This document shows, in pieces, positions 30,594-39,953 of a DNA stretch of 64,000 nucleotides. The translations under genes were made by a program, and so were the position numbers. This DNA comes from Ixodes scapularis (lineage: Eukaryota; Arthropoda; Arachnida; Ixodida; Ixodidae): positions 67,580,024-67,644,023 of the forward strand of contig NW_024609836.1 of NCBI RefSeq assembly GCF_016920785.2. Direction: 5' to 3'. Under the pieces are notes generated by a model. The model was not told the DNA's origin and did not search any database. It saw only the letters and a list, made by a program, of their open reading frames with translations. Numbering within the stretch: the first letter of the stretch is position 1; each line of letters opens with the position of its first letter.

Positions 30594-31775
30594 CTACGAA
30601 GACGGTGTTGCTGGCGGTCTCCGGTCCGGCGGGATGTTGGGCTTCGGCCTGAAGCTCGGTCGACGTACCGGGGCCGTCTTTAAAGGCGGCTCGTCCGAGA
30701 TGACCGCGCTGGAAGCACTTCCCCCGTCGTCGTTCGGTTCACGTACCCTCTTGGCGACAGCACCGCTGACGCTTGCTTCCCCGACGTCCATGGTCTCGGG
30801 CCCTTTGCTGGTTGCCGCCACGGGAGTTGAGGCCGTGTCTCGGTTAGCGCCTTCGTCAACGGGTTCGTTTGCCGGAGCATTTGTCGACGACGGCTCGCTG
30901 CAGCGTTGTGGCCCGGCGCCTTTCGCAGAGGCTTCAGACGGAGGGGGCGTTGCATCGGCAAGCAGCTCATTACCTCCCCCCTCTGCGGCTGCCTCAGCAT
31001 CGACCTCGTCCATGATGTGATCAGCCGTCGGGTCGCTTCCCACGGGCCCTGCTACGCTCGCGTAGGACCGGACACACTGGCTCTCGTCGTGGCCGAAGCG
31101 TCTACAGAGCGTACAGCGCGGCACCCGGCACTCTCGTCGAATATGACCCGTGCTCCGGCACCGAAGGCAGAGAGGCGCCCGGCCAGGAACCACGACGAGC
31201 GCCAGGTCCCCCGCGACGCGCAGCTGGTGGGGGAGGTCCTCCACCGTGACGCCTACCTTGAGCCTGAGGGAGACCGAGCGCGTCGTCGACTCCATATCAG
31301 CACAGCCAGGCACACGCCACTTGTCCCGGGTGACCTCCGTCACCTTTCCGTACGGGGCCAGGGCTGCCCGCACTTCGTCATCCTTGACGTTGTGCAGCAC
31401 CCAGTGAAGTTTCAGCCGTGTGTCCTGATTGGTAGGGTCGACGACGACGCATCGGCTTTCCTTGACGGTGAAGTCAGCGGCGTTCAGCATCCTCTTCTTC
31501 CCCTCGGCGTTCTTAAAGGTGACGGCCCACACGTGGTTCATTTGGTACGCCCCCAGGGCCGTCACCTCGGGGAGCAGTGCCAAACGAGCCAGGGCGTCTC
31601 GGAAATGTTCCATGCGGTAGGGCCTGGCTTTTACGTCGCCATGAAGAAAAACTGTATTCAGAACGGCAGAACCTGTCGGCAGAGTCGGCAAAATTACTTG
31701 ATAATCGTTCGACACAGTCATCCTGTCACCGCGGCCCGCGTGGGCCGCTGATACCGCTCCTGCGGAGCTCAACAT
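30594..31775 (-). CDS. Element 3 ORF1: RRM-like and CCHC RNA-binding protein, 393 aa
   Basis: It starts MLSSAGAVSAAHAGRG and has the conserved block RPYRMEHFRDAL and QMNHVW. An RRM-like segment (LKLHWVLHNVKDDEVRAALA) follows, then two knuckles at 203-216 (CLRCRSTGHIRREC) and 221-234 (CTLCRRFGHDESQC). An Ala/Pro-rich acidic region and a basic proline-rich tail (RRPSFRPKPNIPPDRRPP) close it. ORF1 is strongly GC-rich in codon choice. ORF2 is in the same frame 60 bases further on, behind three in-frame stops. Confidence 0.9.
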   Translation of the reverse strand: MLSSAGAVSAAHAGRGDRMTVSNDYQVILPTLPTGSAVLNTVFLHGDVKARPYRMEHFRDALARLALLPEVTALGAYQMNHVWAVTFKNAEGKKRMLNAADFTVKESRCVVVDPTNQDTRLKLHWVLHNVKDDEVRAALAPYGKVTEVTRDKWRVPGCADMESTTRSVSLRLKVGVTVEDLPHQLRVAGDLALVVVPGRAPLCLRCRSTGHIRRECRVPRCTLCRRFGHDESQCVRSYASVAGPVGSDPTADHIMDEVDAEAAAEGGGNELLADATPPPSEASAKGAGPQRCSEPSSTNAPANEPVDEGANRDTASTPVAATSKGPETMDVGEASVSGAVAKRVREPNDDGGSASSAVISDEPPLKTAPVRRPSFRPKPNIPPDRRPPATPSS

Positions 31776-31815
31776 TCCGCGTCCGCACGGTTCGGCTGCC
31801 GGAAGTGGAATCCCC

Positions 31816-31834
31816 GCGTGGTATGGCCGATGGC
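31816..31834 (-). rRNA. 5S rRNA 5'-terminal fragment upstream of element 3
   Basis: The first 19 bases of a 5S gene. The upstream block is doubled (31,832-31,921). Confidence 0.85.
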
Positions 31835-32034
31835 AGAATGGAGGCTACCAAAACGGAATAGGTAGATTGCAACGGGCGAAATGAAGGCTACCAAAACGGA
31901 ATAGGTAGATTGCAACGAAAGCGCTTTGCTTGTCTGGCCTTTCTCGTCCCATTCCTTAACGCTTATATTTTGATTAATCAAACAAAAAAAAAAACAAAAA
32001 AAAAAAAAGCACCAGCGTATTTAAAAACAAATGT

Positions 32035-32149
32035 GCCATCAGCACTCCGTGTTCCCAGGTGGTCTCCCTCCCAAGTACTGACGGAGCCCGATGCTGCTTA
32101 GCTTCGGTGATCGGACGAGAACCGGCGCATTCAGCGTGGTATGGCCGAT
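32035..32149 (-). rRNA. 5S rRNA gene missing its first three bases (element 4 inserted)
   Basis: Position +4 to the 3' end with an intact internal control region. It is the only 5S unit between elements 3 and 4. Confidence 0.9.
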
Positions 32150-32237
32150 TTTTTTTTTTTCTTTATTGCATGGAAAAATTACGACAATACCAAAGTGCCT
32201 ATTTAACGTTCAATTTTGTGCACTGTTCACTCATACT

Positions 32238-35200
32238 TCAAAACTCTTTGATGTCTCGCAGGTTAGTAAACAATGGTAGCCAGTCGGGTGCGTCTGATAG
32301 GGTATCATACACACTTTTGACACGGATTACAAGGTCGATGAAATGCAAGCGTACAGTTTTTGGGTGGACGTTTTCGTTTCTAACATCAAGACGGGATTTC
32401 CACATGCTGTACAAAGACAGAAGAATTACAAGGTCATAAGGAAAGGTATCCCCAGGTGAAACAGGTAAGAAACGAATCGTGTAACTTGTAATATCAATGT
32501 CTTTCTTTAGAGTGCGCTGCAAAACATCCCAAAAGAACACTGCATCCCAGCAGTGGATAAAAGCGTGCTCTACTGTTTCAGGTGTTTTACACAGGGTACA
32601 GTTTTCTGACCATGGTACGAATAGTCCCTTTTCTTGTAACCACACTTTGGTAGGCAATACGGAGCAATGCAGTTTAAAAAAAAAGGTTTTAGCCGCAGCG
32701 GGAATGCACATTTTCTTTACCCGACGTAGTACATCTTGGCCGGGGTTATTATCAAACATAATGCGATACATTGGCGCCGGAAAGATGACACTTACTAGGT
32801 CTTTTGTTAACTTCTTTCGTGTTATAGCCGTTAGATAATCTCTTGAAAATCTTACAGACAAAAAATTAAAGGCATCAACTACTTCTTTCAGGTACCCTAT
32901 CAGCACACACGTTGGGCTTCCGGCGGAAGATACAATAAAATCTGGAAGAGAGGATGCCAGTCTATTTTGTACGACTTCTCGAAGGAAGGGATGTTCTTGG
33001 TCTCTAAGAAAAAGAAATCGTGAAACCAATTGGCGTATGAATAAATGAGGAAGGCCAAGTCCACCGTCAGACACACGACGAAACAAGTTGTCGCGGCGCA
33101 TTGGTTCCCAAGAGGACTTCCAAACGAAAACGGCAAACACTCTGTGCAACTTTTGAATATTAGTCCGTGCACAGTGAAGGACCTGCAGGACATACCAGAG
33201 CTTGGCCGCTAGAAATACGTTACAAACTGTCGATCGTGCAAAGATTGACAAATTCCAGTGAGACCAACTTTTGGCTCTCCTTTCTATGGCAGTCGCAACT
33301 TGGGACCAATAGAATGTGCTGTTCTTGAAGTGTCTCAAGGGCACTCCCAGGTAATTGCAAGGAGTGCAACTCCACTGAATGCCTTCATATTGCTCTGGTG
33401 TTGTGGCCCAAGCACCATGCCAGACTCCTCTGCACTTTTCGATATTTAGTGAGGCTCCAGTAGCTTCGCAAAAGCGGCGTGTGAGCTCTATAGCGTGGGT
33501 CACGCTTTTCTTGTCCTTGCAGAAGTAGGCTACATCATCTGCGTAAGCCTGGACTTTAATTTCTGTTTTGCACAAAATGTAGCCCTGTACTTGCTCACTT
33601 CTCTTTATACTTTGGCACAAGGGTTCAAGGTATAATGTAAAAAGCAAAGGGGACAAAGGACAGCCTTGCCGAACCGAAGAACGGACTGGAATGTTCGGTG
33701 TGACGTTATTGTTTATGACTAAGTTCGTGTAGCAGTTACTGTAAGACATTTTAACACCTTGAAATATCATATTTCCAACGCCAACATATGAAAGAATTGT
33801 AAAAAGCACGTTATGACAAACACGGTCAAATGCTTTCGCGAGATCAATCTGAAGTATTGCAACTTGATTACTGCTGTCGGTTACACATTCCAATACACTC
33901 CTCGCAATGTGAACATTTGTCTGGATGGCTCTACCACGAATGCCACATGTCTGGTGATTCCCAACTAGTTCGCAAATGACACGTTGTAATCTATTTGTTA
34001 ACAATTTCGCGAATATTTTGTAATCTACATTGCATAACGTGATTGGTCTATAGCCGGTTACATGTAAGAGTTTCTGCTTGTCATCAGTCTTTGGAATGAG
34101 AATAGTATGTGTACGCAGAAAAGAAGGTGGAAGAGAATTAGTTTCATAGGCCTCTTGAAAAATCCCTAGTAAGATGGGACATAAGATATTTTTACGCAAT
34201 TTATAAAATTCTGCAGTAATGCCATCTGGACCTGGTGTTTTTTTATTTGGAAGGGCATCTACGACCTTTTCTATTTCAGTCATGCTGAAAGGTTCCTCCA
34301 GCTCTTTTGTGCACTGTTGATCTAACTGGGGCAGCAGAGATACCAGTTCTTTCAGATATGCATTATCTTTCGATGTTGCATTATTGCCAAAAACCTCCTT
34401 GTAATGTTCACAAAACGCATTCGCTATAATCTCTTTATCTTGGATAAGTACGCTATTTTGTTCTATTTCATGTATTTCTTTCGACATCGCGTACCTTTTT
34501 TCCTCCTCCATTGCCTTTTTTGTTGGCTGTTCTCCCAAGAAATATTTTTCAGCACGCGTGCGCACAACCGCGCCCTGGTAACGTTCGTGATAAAATTGAT
34601 CTAATTCAGCTTTTATGCGAGTTATATCTTCTAAACCTTGCCCAGGATATTTGCATTCAAGCTCAACCAAGACGCGTAAATTATGCTGCAGCGTCTTTTC
34701 TGCCTCAGACTTCTGAAATTTTATAATACTACCTCTCTCAATTGCCAGCTGTTTGAGTTCTTGCTTGAAACGCTCCCATTTAACAAATATATGCTCAGTT
34801 GTGTGTCCTATCTGCTGAAGCAGATCGGTCGTACTAGCCAGAAACTTTTCATCTTTTAGCAGTTGGTTATTAAGCTTCCATAGCTTCCAGTTTGTATTTT
34901 TATTTCTATGCTTATGACCAACAGTTAGTGATACCATGCAGTGATCTGTAAAAAAGACTGGGTCTACCGCGTAACCATTTAAATTTTCAATCAGTTCTGT
35001 GGAGCAGTAAATTCTATCTAGTCTTGCGTGAGATGAATTTTGAAAATGTGTGTATGGAAGCTGTTTTCCGCCAAGCTGAACTGTAGCAGCATCGAAAAGA
35101 TTGCTTTCATCAACTAAATCTAGCAGCAGCCTTGCGCTCTTGTCAATTCGCGCTTTAGTTGGAGCTCTGTCAGCTTCATCGCAAACACAGTTGAAATCTC

Positions 35201-35693
35201 CTAGAAGAACCAACATCCTGTCACAAATTAAATAAGGCCGGAGATGGTGAAAAAACGTTACTCTGTTAGCAACGTCATTTGGCGCATAAACACATATGAC
35301 TCTCCACCTTGCGTCAAAAACTCGAAAATCGCACAAAATGAAGCGGCCACAAAGGTCTGTTGTGACCATTAATTCAGACAGGTGAAAAGACTTTCTAATG
35401 AACAATAAACAGCCACCAGACAGACCAACAGCATGGCTCACGCATACTTCGTAGTCTTGCAGAAAATATTGTAAGGCACGTTCTACCTGTTCATCAGTCA
35501 AAAGCTTTGTTTCCTGGATAGCCAGAAAATCGACTTCTTTATCTTCAATTAAGCGTTTTAAATGATACTGTTTTTTTCTAGAATTAAAACCCCTTACATT
35601 TAAAGTCGCAAAACGAGGGCCATCTACTAGGGGAAGGTGAAGGGGAGTGGGAGGAGGAGAAAGAAGGGAGGGGGGAGGGTTTTGCTTATACAT
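32238..35693 (-). CDS. Element 4 ORF2: AP endonuclease and reverse transcriptase, 1,151 aa
   Basis: A proline-rich N-terminal extension of about 25 residues (from MYKQNPPPSLLSPPP) precedes the endonuclease domain: LNVRG (31-35), QETK (60-63), GDFN (165-168) and FTDHCM, where relatives have SDH. The reverse transcriptase has GNHQTCGIRGR, QIDLAKAFDRV, VRQGCPLSPLLF and QAYADDVAYFC. The C-terminal motif CTLCKTPETVEHAFIHC is near 1,032-1,048. Six bases separate the ORF1 stop from this ATG in the same frame (TAG-ACA-TTC-ATG), which favours reinitiation or readthrough. Confidence 0.93.
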   Translation of the reverse strand: MYKQNPPPSLLSPPPTPLHLPLVDGPRFATLNVRGFNSRKKQYHLKRLIEDKEVDFLAIQETKLLTDEQVERALQYFLQDYEVCVSHAVGLSGGCLLFIRKSFHLSELMVTTDLCGRFILCDFRVFDARWRVICVYAPNDVANRVTFFHHLRPYLICDRMLVLLGDFNCVCDEADRAPTKARIDKSARLLLDLVDESNLFDAATVQLGGKQLPYTHFQNSSHARLDRIYCSTELIENLNGYAVDPVFFTDHCMVSLTVGHKHRNKNTNWKLWKLNNQLLKDEKFLASTTDLLQQIGHTTEHIFVKWERFKQELKQLAIERGSIIKFQKSEAEKTLQHNLRVLVELECKYPGQGLEDITRIKAELDQFYHERYQGAVVRTRAEKYFLGEQPTKKAMEEEKRYAMSKEIHEIEQNSVLIQDKEIIANAFCEHYKEVFGNNATSKDNAYLKELVSLLPQLDQQCTKELEEPFSMTEIEKVVDALPNKKTPGPDGITAEFYKLRKNILCPILLGIFQEAYETNSLPPSFLRTHTILIPKTDDKQKLLHVTGYRPITLCNVDYKIFAKLLTNRLQRVICELVGNHQTCGIRGRAIQTNVHIARSVLECVTDSSNQVAILQIDLAKAFDRVCHNVLFTILSYVGVGNMIFQGVKMSYSNCYTNLVINNNVTPNIPVRSSVRQGCPLSPLLFTLYLEPLCQSIKRSEQVQGYILCKTEIKVQAYADDVAYFCKDKKSVTHAIELTRRFCEATGASLNIEKCRGVWHGAWATTPEQYEGIQWSCTPCNYLGVPLRHFKNSTFYWSQVATAIERRAKSWSHWNLSIFARSTVCNVFLAAKLWYVLQVLHCARTNIQKLHRVFAVFVWKSSWEPMRRDNLFRRVSDGGLGLPHLFIRQLVSRFLFLRDQEHPFLREVVQNRLASSLPDFIVSSAGSPTCVLIGYLKEVVDAFNFLSVRFSRDYLTAITRKKLTKDLVSVIFPAPMYRIMFDNNPGQDVLRRVKKMCIPAAAKTFFFKLHCSVLPTKVWLQEKGLFVPWSENCTLCKTPETVEHAFIHCWDAVFFWDVLQRTLKKDIDITSYTIRFLPVSPGDTFPYDLVILLSLYSMWKSRLDVRNENVHPKTVRLHFIDLVIRVKSVYDTLSDAPDWLPLFTNLRDIKEF

Positions 35694-35699
35694 GAATGT

Positions 35700-36938
35700 C
35701 TAGCGTGAAAGGGTAGACTTTCGCTTACTCGCGACGGTGCCAGGCGGCACCTCTTTTTTTCGCTTGCTGTCATTAGCGTCCTTAGTGCTGACTGTTGTGT
35801 CCATTTCGGTTGGGTGCTCCTCTTTGCGATCCGATGACTTGTGGTCTTCTGTTGTATCTGCTATCTGCCCAGGTGCTTTCGACGTTTCCTGGGTGTCTTC
35901 CTGATTGGTCTCCTGGCAAGCTGTTACAACTGCTTGCGTGGTCGCGCTGGCTTGACTCTCAGAAAGTCTTTTGTCAGTTGTGGCTTTGCTGTCATCAGAA
36001 CTCGGAGGCACGGGGTCTTTGGGCCTCTCCTGTGAGGAAAGAACCTCACCGCTAGCGTCTACCACTTCGGTGATGTCAATCAATAGTTCCGAATGGGCGT
36101 CTGGTTCGATGAAAGGACCTCGTAGCACGGTTGCATAGCTAGAGTAGCACTCGTCACTTTCATGACCAAATCTGTTGCAACGTGCACACTTTGGAGTACG
36201 ACACTGTCTACGGATGTGGCCGACCTTTTTGCATCGTAGACACAAGGGTGGCCGTCCGGTCATGACCACAAGACACTGGGAACCGGCGACTTTGAGCAGA
36301 TGAGGCACGTTTTCCGTTGTCGCTGTGTCATGTAGAGTCAGACAGACTTCTCTGTTCATTGTTTCCATGTTCTCCATCCCTGGAACGCGCCACTTTTCTC
36401 GCGTCACGCTCCGCACAGTTCCACAGGGCGCCAACGCCTCAGCGATCTTCTTGTCTTCTAAATACAGTGGCAGCCAGAGAAGCTTGATCTTTACATCTTT
36501 TGAATTCGGATCTATTACGAGACATTTCTTTCCTTTCACGTTCAGTTCTTTCACCTCTTTCAGCCTTTCCGCGGCTGCGGGGCTTGCGAGCGTTGCCATC
36601 CAAAAATGGCTCATCTGAAACTGCCCCAGGGACAGCACTTCACTCAAATCGATTACATCTTTCAGACCATCGCGAAAGTCTATCGCACGGTAGGGTCGGC
36701 CTGTAAGGTCAGCATGGAGAAAGACGGAGTTGAGGCATAAAGCTCCCGGTGGGAAACGAGGAAGGAGAATCCTGTACTCATCTTGGCTTGCCGCCTGCGC
36801 CCGGGCGTCCCCTGGGCCTACGGGTACTGTCGTTGAGTTGTCCGGGTACATCCTTTGAATGTCGTTATTAACGGTTAGACCTGAAGTAGAAGGGTTTCCT
36901 CGGCCTGAGGCCGATTGTTGATTTTCACTGGAGAACAT
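35700..36938 (-). CDS. Element 4 ORF1: RRM-like and CCHC RNA-binding protein, 412 aa
   Basis: The N-terminus (MFSSENQQSASGRG) is longer than in the relatives. Conserved blocks RPYRAIDFRDGL and QMSHFW are followed by an RRM-like part (IKLLWLPLYLEDKKIAEALA). Two knuckles lie at 233-246 (CLRCKKVGHIRRQC) and 251-264 (CARCNRFGHESDEC). The C-terminal half is rich in Ser, Thr, Asp and Glu and ends in a lysine/arginine cluster. The likely role is RNA binding and particle assembly. Confidence 0.9.
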   Translation of the reverse strand: MFSSENQQSASGRGNPSTSGLTVNNDIQRMYPDNSTTVPVGPGDARAQAASQDEYRILLPRFPPGALCLNSVFLHADLTGRPYRAIDFRDGLKDVIDLSEVLSLGQFQMSHFWMATLASPAAAERLKEVKELNVKGKKCLVIDPNSKDVKIKLLWLPLYLEDKKIAEALAPCGTVRSVTREKWRVPGMENMETMNREVCLTLHDTATTENVPHLLKVAGSQCLVVMTGRPPLCLRCKKVGHIRRQCRTPKCARCNRFGHESDECYSSYATVLRGPFIEPDAHSELLIDITEVVDASGEVLSSQERPKDPVPPSSDDSKATTDKRLSESQASATTQAVVTACQETNQEDTQETSKAPGQIADTTEDHKSSDRKEEHPTEMDTTVSTKDANDSKRKKEVPPGTVASKRKSTLSR

Positions 36939-36979
36939 GAAAATACGTCCGTTCGAAAACGGCGTCTTCTTCTTTCTCC

Positions 36980-36997
36980 CGTGGTATGGCCGATGGC
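36980..36997 (-). rRNA. 5S rRNA 5'-terminal fragment upstream of element 4
   Basis: The first 18 bases of a 5S gene. The upstream block is doubled (36,995-37,081), with the linker cgggag where elements 2 and 3 have cgggcg. Confidence 0.85.
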
Positions 36998-37200
36998 AGA
37001 ATGAAGGCTACCAAAACGGAATAGGTAGATTGCAACGGGAGAAATGAAGGCTACCAAAACGGAATAGGTAGATTGCAACGAAAGCGCTTTGCTTGTCTGG
37101 CCTTTCTCGTCCCATTCCTTAACGCTTATATTTTGATTAATCAAACAAAAAAAAAACAAAAAAAAAAAAAAAAAGCACCAGCGTATTTAAAAACAAATGT

Positions 37201-39796
37201 GCCATCAGCACTCCGTGTTCCCAGGTGGTCTCCCTCCCAAGTACTGACGGAGCCCGATGCTGCTTAGCTTCGGTGATCGGACGAGAACCGGCGCATTCAG
37301 CGTGGTATGGCCGATGGCAGAATGAAGGCTACCAAAACGGAATAGGTAGATTGCAACGAAAGCGCTTTGCTTGTCTGGCCTTTCTCGTCCCATTCCTTAA
37401 CGCTTATATTTTGATTAATCAAACAAAAAAAAAAACAAAAAAAAAAAAAAGCACCAGCGTATTTAAAAACAAATGTGCCATCAGCACTCCGTGTTCCCAG
37501 GTGGTCTCCCTCCCAAGTACTGACGGAGCCCGATGCTGCTTAGCTTCGGTGATCGGACGAGAACCGGCGCATTCAGCGTGGTATGGCCGATGGCAGAATG
37601 AAGGCTACCAAAACGGAATAGGTAGATTGCAACGAAAGCGCTTTGCTTGTCTGGCCTTTCTCGTCCCATTCCTTAACGCTTATATTTTGATTAATCAAAC
37701 AAAAAAAAAAACAAAAAAAAAAAAAAGCACCAGCGTATTTAAAAACAAATGTGCCATCAGCACTCCGTGTTCCCAGGTGGTCTCCCTCCCAAGTACTGAC
37801 GGAGCCCGATGCTGCTTAGCTTCGGTGATCGGACGAGAACCGGCGCATTCAGCGTGGTATGGCCGATGGCAGAATGAAGGCTACCAAAACGGAATAGGTA
37901 GATTGCAACGAAAGCGCTTTGCTTGTCTGGCCTTTCTCGTCCCATTCCTTAACGCTTATATTTTGATTAATCAAACAAAAAAAAAAACAAAAAAAAAAAA
38001 AAGCACCAGCGTATTTAAAAACAAATGTGCCATCAGCACTCCGTGTTCCCAGGTGGTCTCCCTCCCAAGTACTGACGGAGCCCGATGCTGCTTAGCTTCG
38101 GTGATCGGACGAGAACCGGCGCATTCAGCGTGGTATGGCCGATGGCAGAATGAAGGCTACCAAAACGGAATAGGTAGATTGCAACGAAAGCGCTTTGCTT
38201 GTCTGGCCTTTCTCGTCCCATTCCTTAACGCTTATATTTTGATTAATCAAACAAAAAAAAAAAAAAAAAAAAAAAAAAGCACCAGCGTATTTAAAAACAA
38301 ATGTGCCATCAGCACTCCGTGTTCCCAGGTGGTCTCCCTCCCAAGTACTGACGGAGCCCGATGCTGCTTAGCTTCGGTGATCGGACGAGAACCGGCGCAT
38401 TCAGCGTGGTATGGCCGATGGCAGAATGAAGGCTACCAAAACGGAATAGGTAGATTGCAACGAAAGCGCTTTGCTTGTCTGGCCTTTCTCGTCCCATTCC
38501 TTAACGCTTATATTTTGATTAATCAAACAAAAAAAAAAACAAAAAAAAAAAAGCACCAGCGTATTTAAAAACAAATGTGCCATCAGCACTCCGTGTTCCC
38601 AGGTGGTCTCCCTCCCAAGTACTGACGGAGCCCGATGCTGCTTAGCTTCGGTGATCGGACGAGAACCGGCGCATTCAGCGTGGTATGGCCGATGGCGGAA
38701 TGGAGGCTACCAAAACGGAATAGGTAGATTGCAACGAAAGCGCTTTGCTTGTCTGGCCTTTCTCGTCCCATTCCTTAACGCTTATATTTTGATTAATCAA
38801 ACAAAAAAAAAAACAAAAAAAAAAAAGCACCAGCGTATTTAAAAACAAATGTGCCATCAGCACTCCGTGTTCCCAGGTGGTCTCCCTCCCAAGTACTGAC
38901 GGAGCCCGATGCTGCTTAGCTTCGGTGATCGGACGAGAACCGGCGCATTCAGCGTGGTATGCCCGATGGCAGAATGAAGGCTACCAAAACGGAATAGGTA
39001 GATTGCAACGAAAGCGCTTTGCTTGTCTGGCCTTTCTCGTCCCATTCCTTAACGCTTATATTTTGATTAATCAAACAAAAAAAAAAACAAAAAAAAAAAA
39101 AAGCACCAGCGTATTTAAAAACAAATGTGCCATCAGCACTCCGTGTTCCCAGGTGGTCTCCCTCCCAAGTACTGACGGAGCCCGATGCTGCTTAGCTTCG
39201 GTGATCGGACGAGAACCGGCGCATTCAGCGTGGTATGGCCGATGGCGGAATGGAGGCTACCAAAACGGAATAGGTAGATTGCAACGAAAGCGCTTTGCTT
39301 GTCTGGCCTTTCTCGTCCCATTCCTTAACGCTTATATTTTGATTAATCAAACAAAAAAAAAAACAAAAAAAAAAAAAAGCACCAGCGTATTTAAAAACAA
39401 ATGTGCCATCAGCACTCCGTGTTCCCAGGTGGTCTCCCTCCCAAGTACTGACGGAGCCCGATGCTGCTTAGCTTCGGTGATCGGACGAGAACCGGCGCAT
39501 TCAGCGTGGTATGGCCGATGGCAGAAAGGAGGCTACCAAAACGGAATAGGTAGATTGCAACGAAAGCGCTTTGCTTGTCTGGCCTTTCTCGTCCCATTCC
39601 TTAACGCTTATATTTTGATTAATCAAACAAAAAAAAAAACAAAAAAAAAAAAGCACCAGCGTATTTAAAAACAAATGTGCCATCAGCACTCCGTGTTCCC
39701 AGGTGGTCTCCCTCCCAAGTACTGACGGAGCCCGATGCTGCTTAGCTTCGGTGATCGGACGAGAACCGGCGCATTCAGCGTGGTATGGCCGATGGC
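37201..39796 (-). rRNA. rrn5S: 5S rRNA tandem array, block A (10 genes)
   Basis: Ten genes of 118 bases with a period of 274-276. Lower-coordinate ends are 37,201; 37,477; 37,753; 38,029; 38,305; 38,579; 38,853; 39,129; 39,405; 39,679. All have the GGGAGGGAG box-C form. Spacers carry gcctttctcgtcccattcctta, the palindrome TTGATTAATCAA and a poly(A) tract broken by one C. The copy at 38,853 has one substitution near its 5' end (atgcccgat for atggccgat, plus strand). Many units differ only in the agaatgaagg or ggaatggagg motif. Confidence 0.95.
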
Positions 39797-39953
39797 AGAA
39801 TGAAGGCTACCAAAAGGAAATAGGTAGATTGCAACGAAAGCGCTTTGCTTGTCTGGCCTTTCTCGTCCCATTCCTTAACGCTTATATTTTGATTAATCAA
39901 ACAAAAAAAAAACGAAACAAAAAAAAAGCACCAGCGTATTTAAAAACAAATGT

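Larger units (their letters stand above)
27020..31815 (-). mobile_element. Element 3: intact 5S-targeting Tx1-like retrotransposon
   Basis: About 4.8 kb, with a poly(A) tail of about 15 bases after AATAAAG, a leader of 40 bases, and two uninterrupted reading frames. The target duplication is clean. It is a different lineage from element 2: the proteins align throughout but differ at many positions. Confidence 0.92.
32150..36979 (-). mobile_element. Element 4: intact, most divergent 5S-targeting Tx1-like retrotransposon
   Basis: About 4.8 kb, with a 12-base poly(A) tail after AATAAAG, a leader of 41 bases, and both frames open. It is the most AT-rich and the most divergent of the five, yet it uses the same insertion point. 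The target duplication CGTGGTATGGCCGAT (plus strand) is identical on both sides. Confidence 0.92.
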
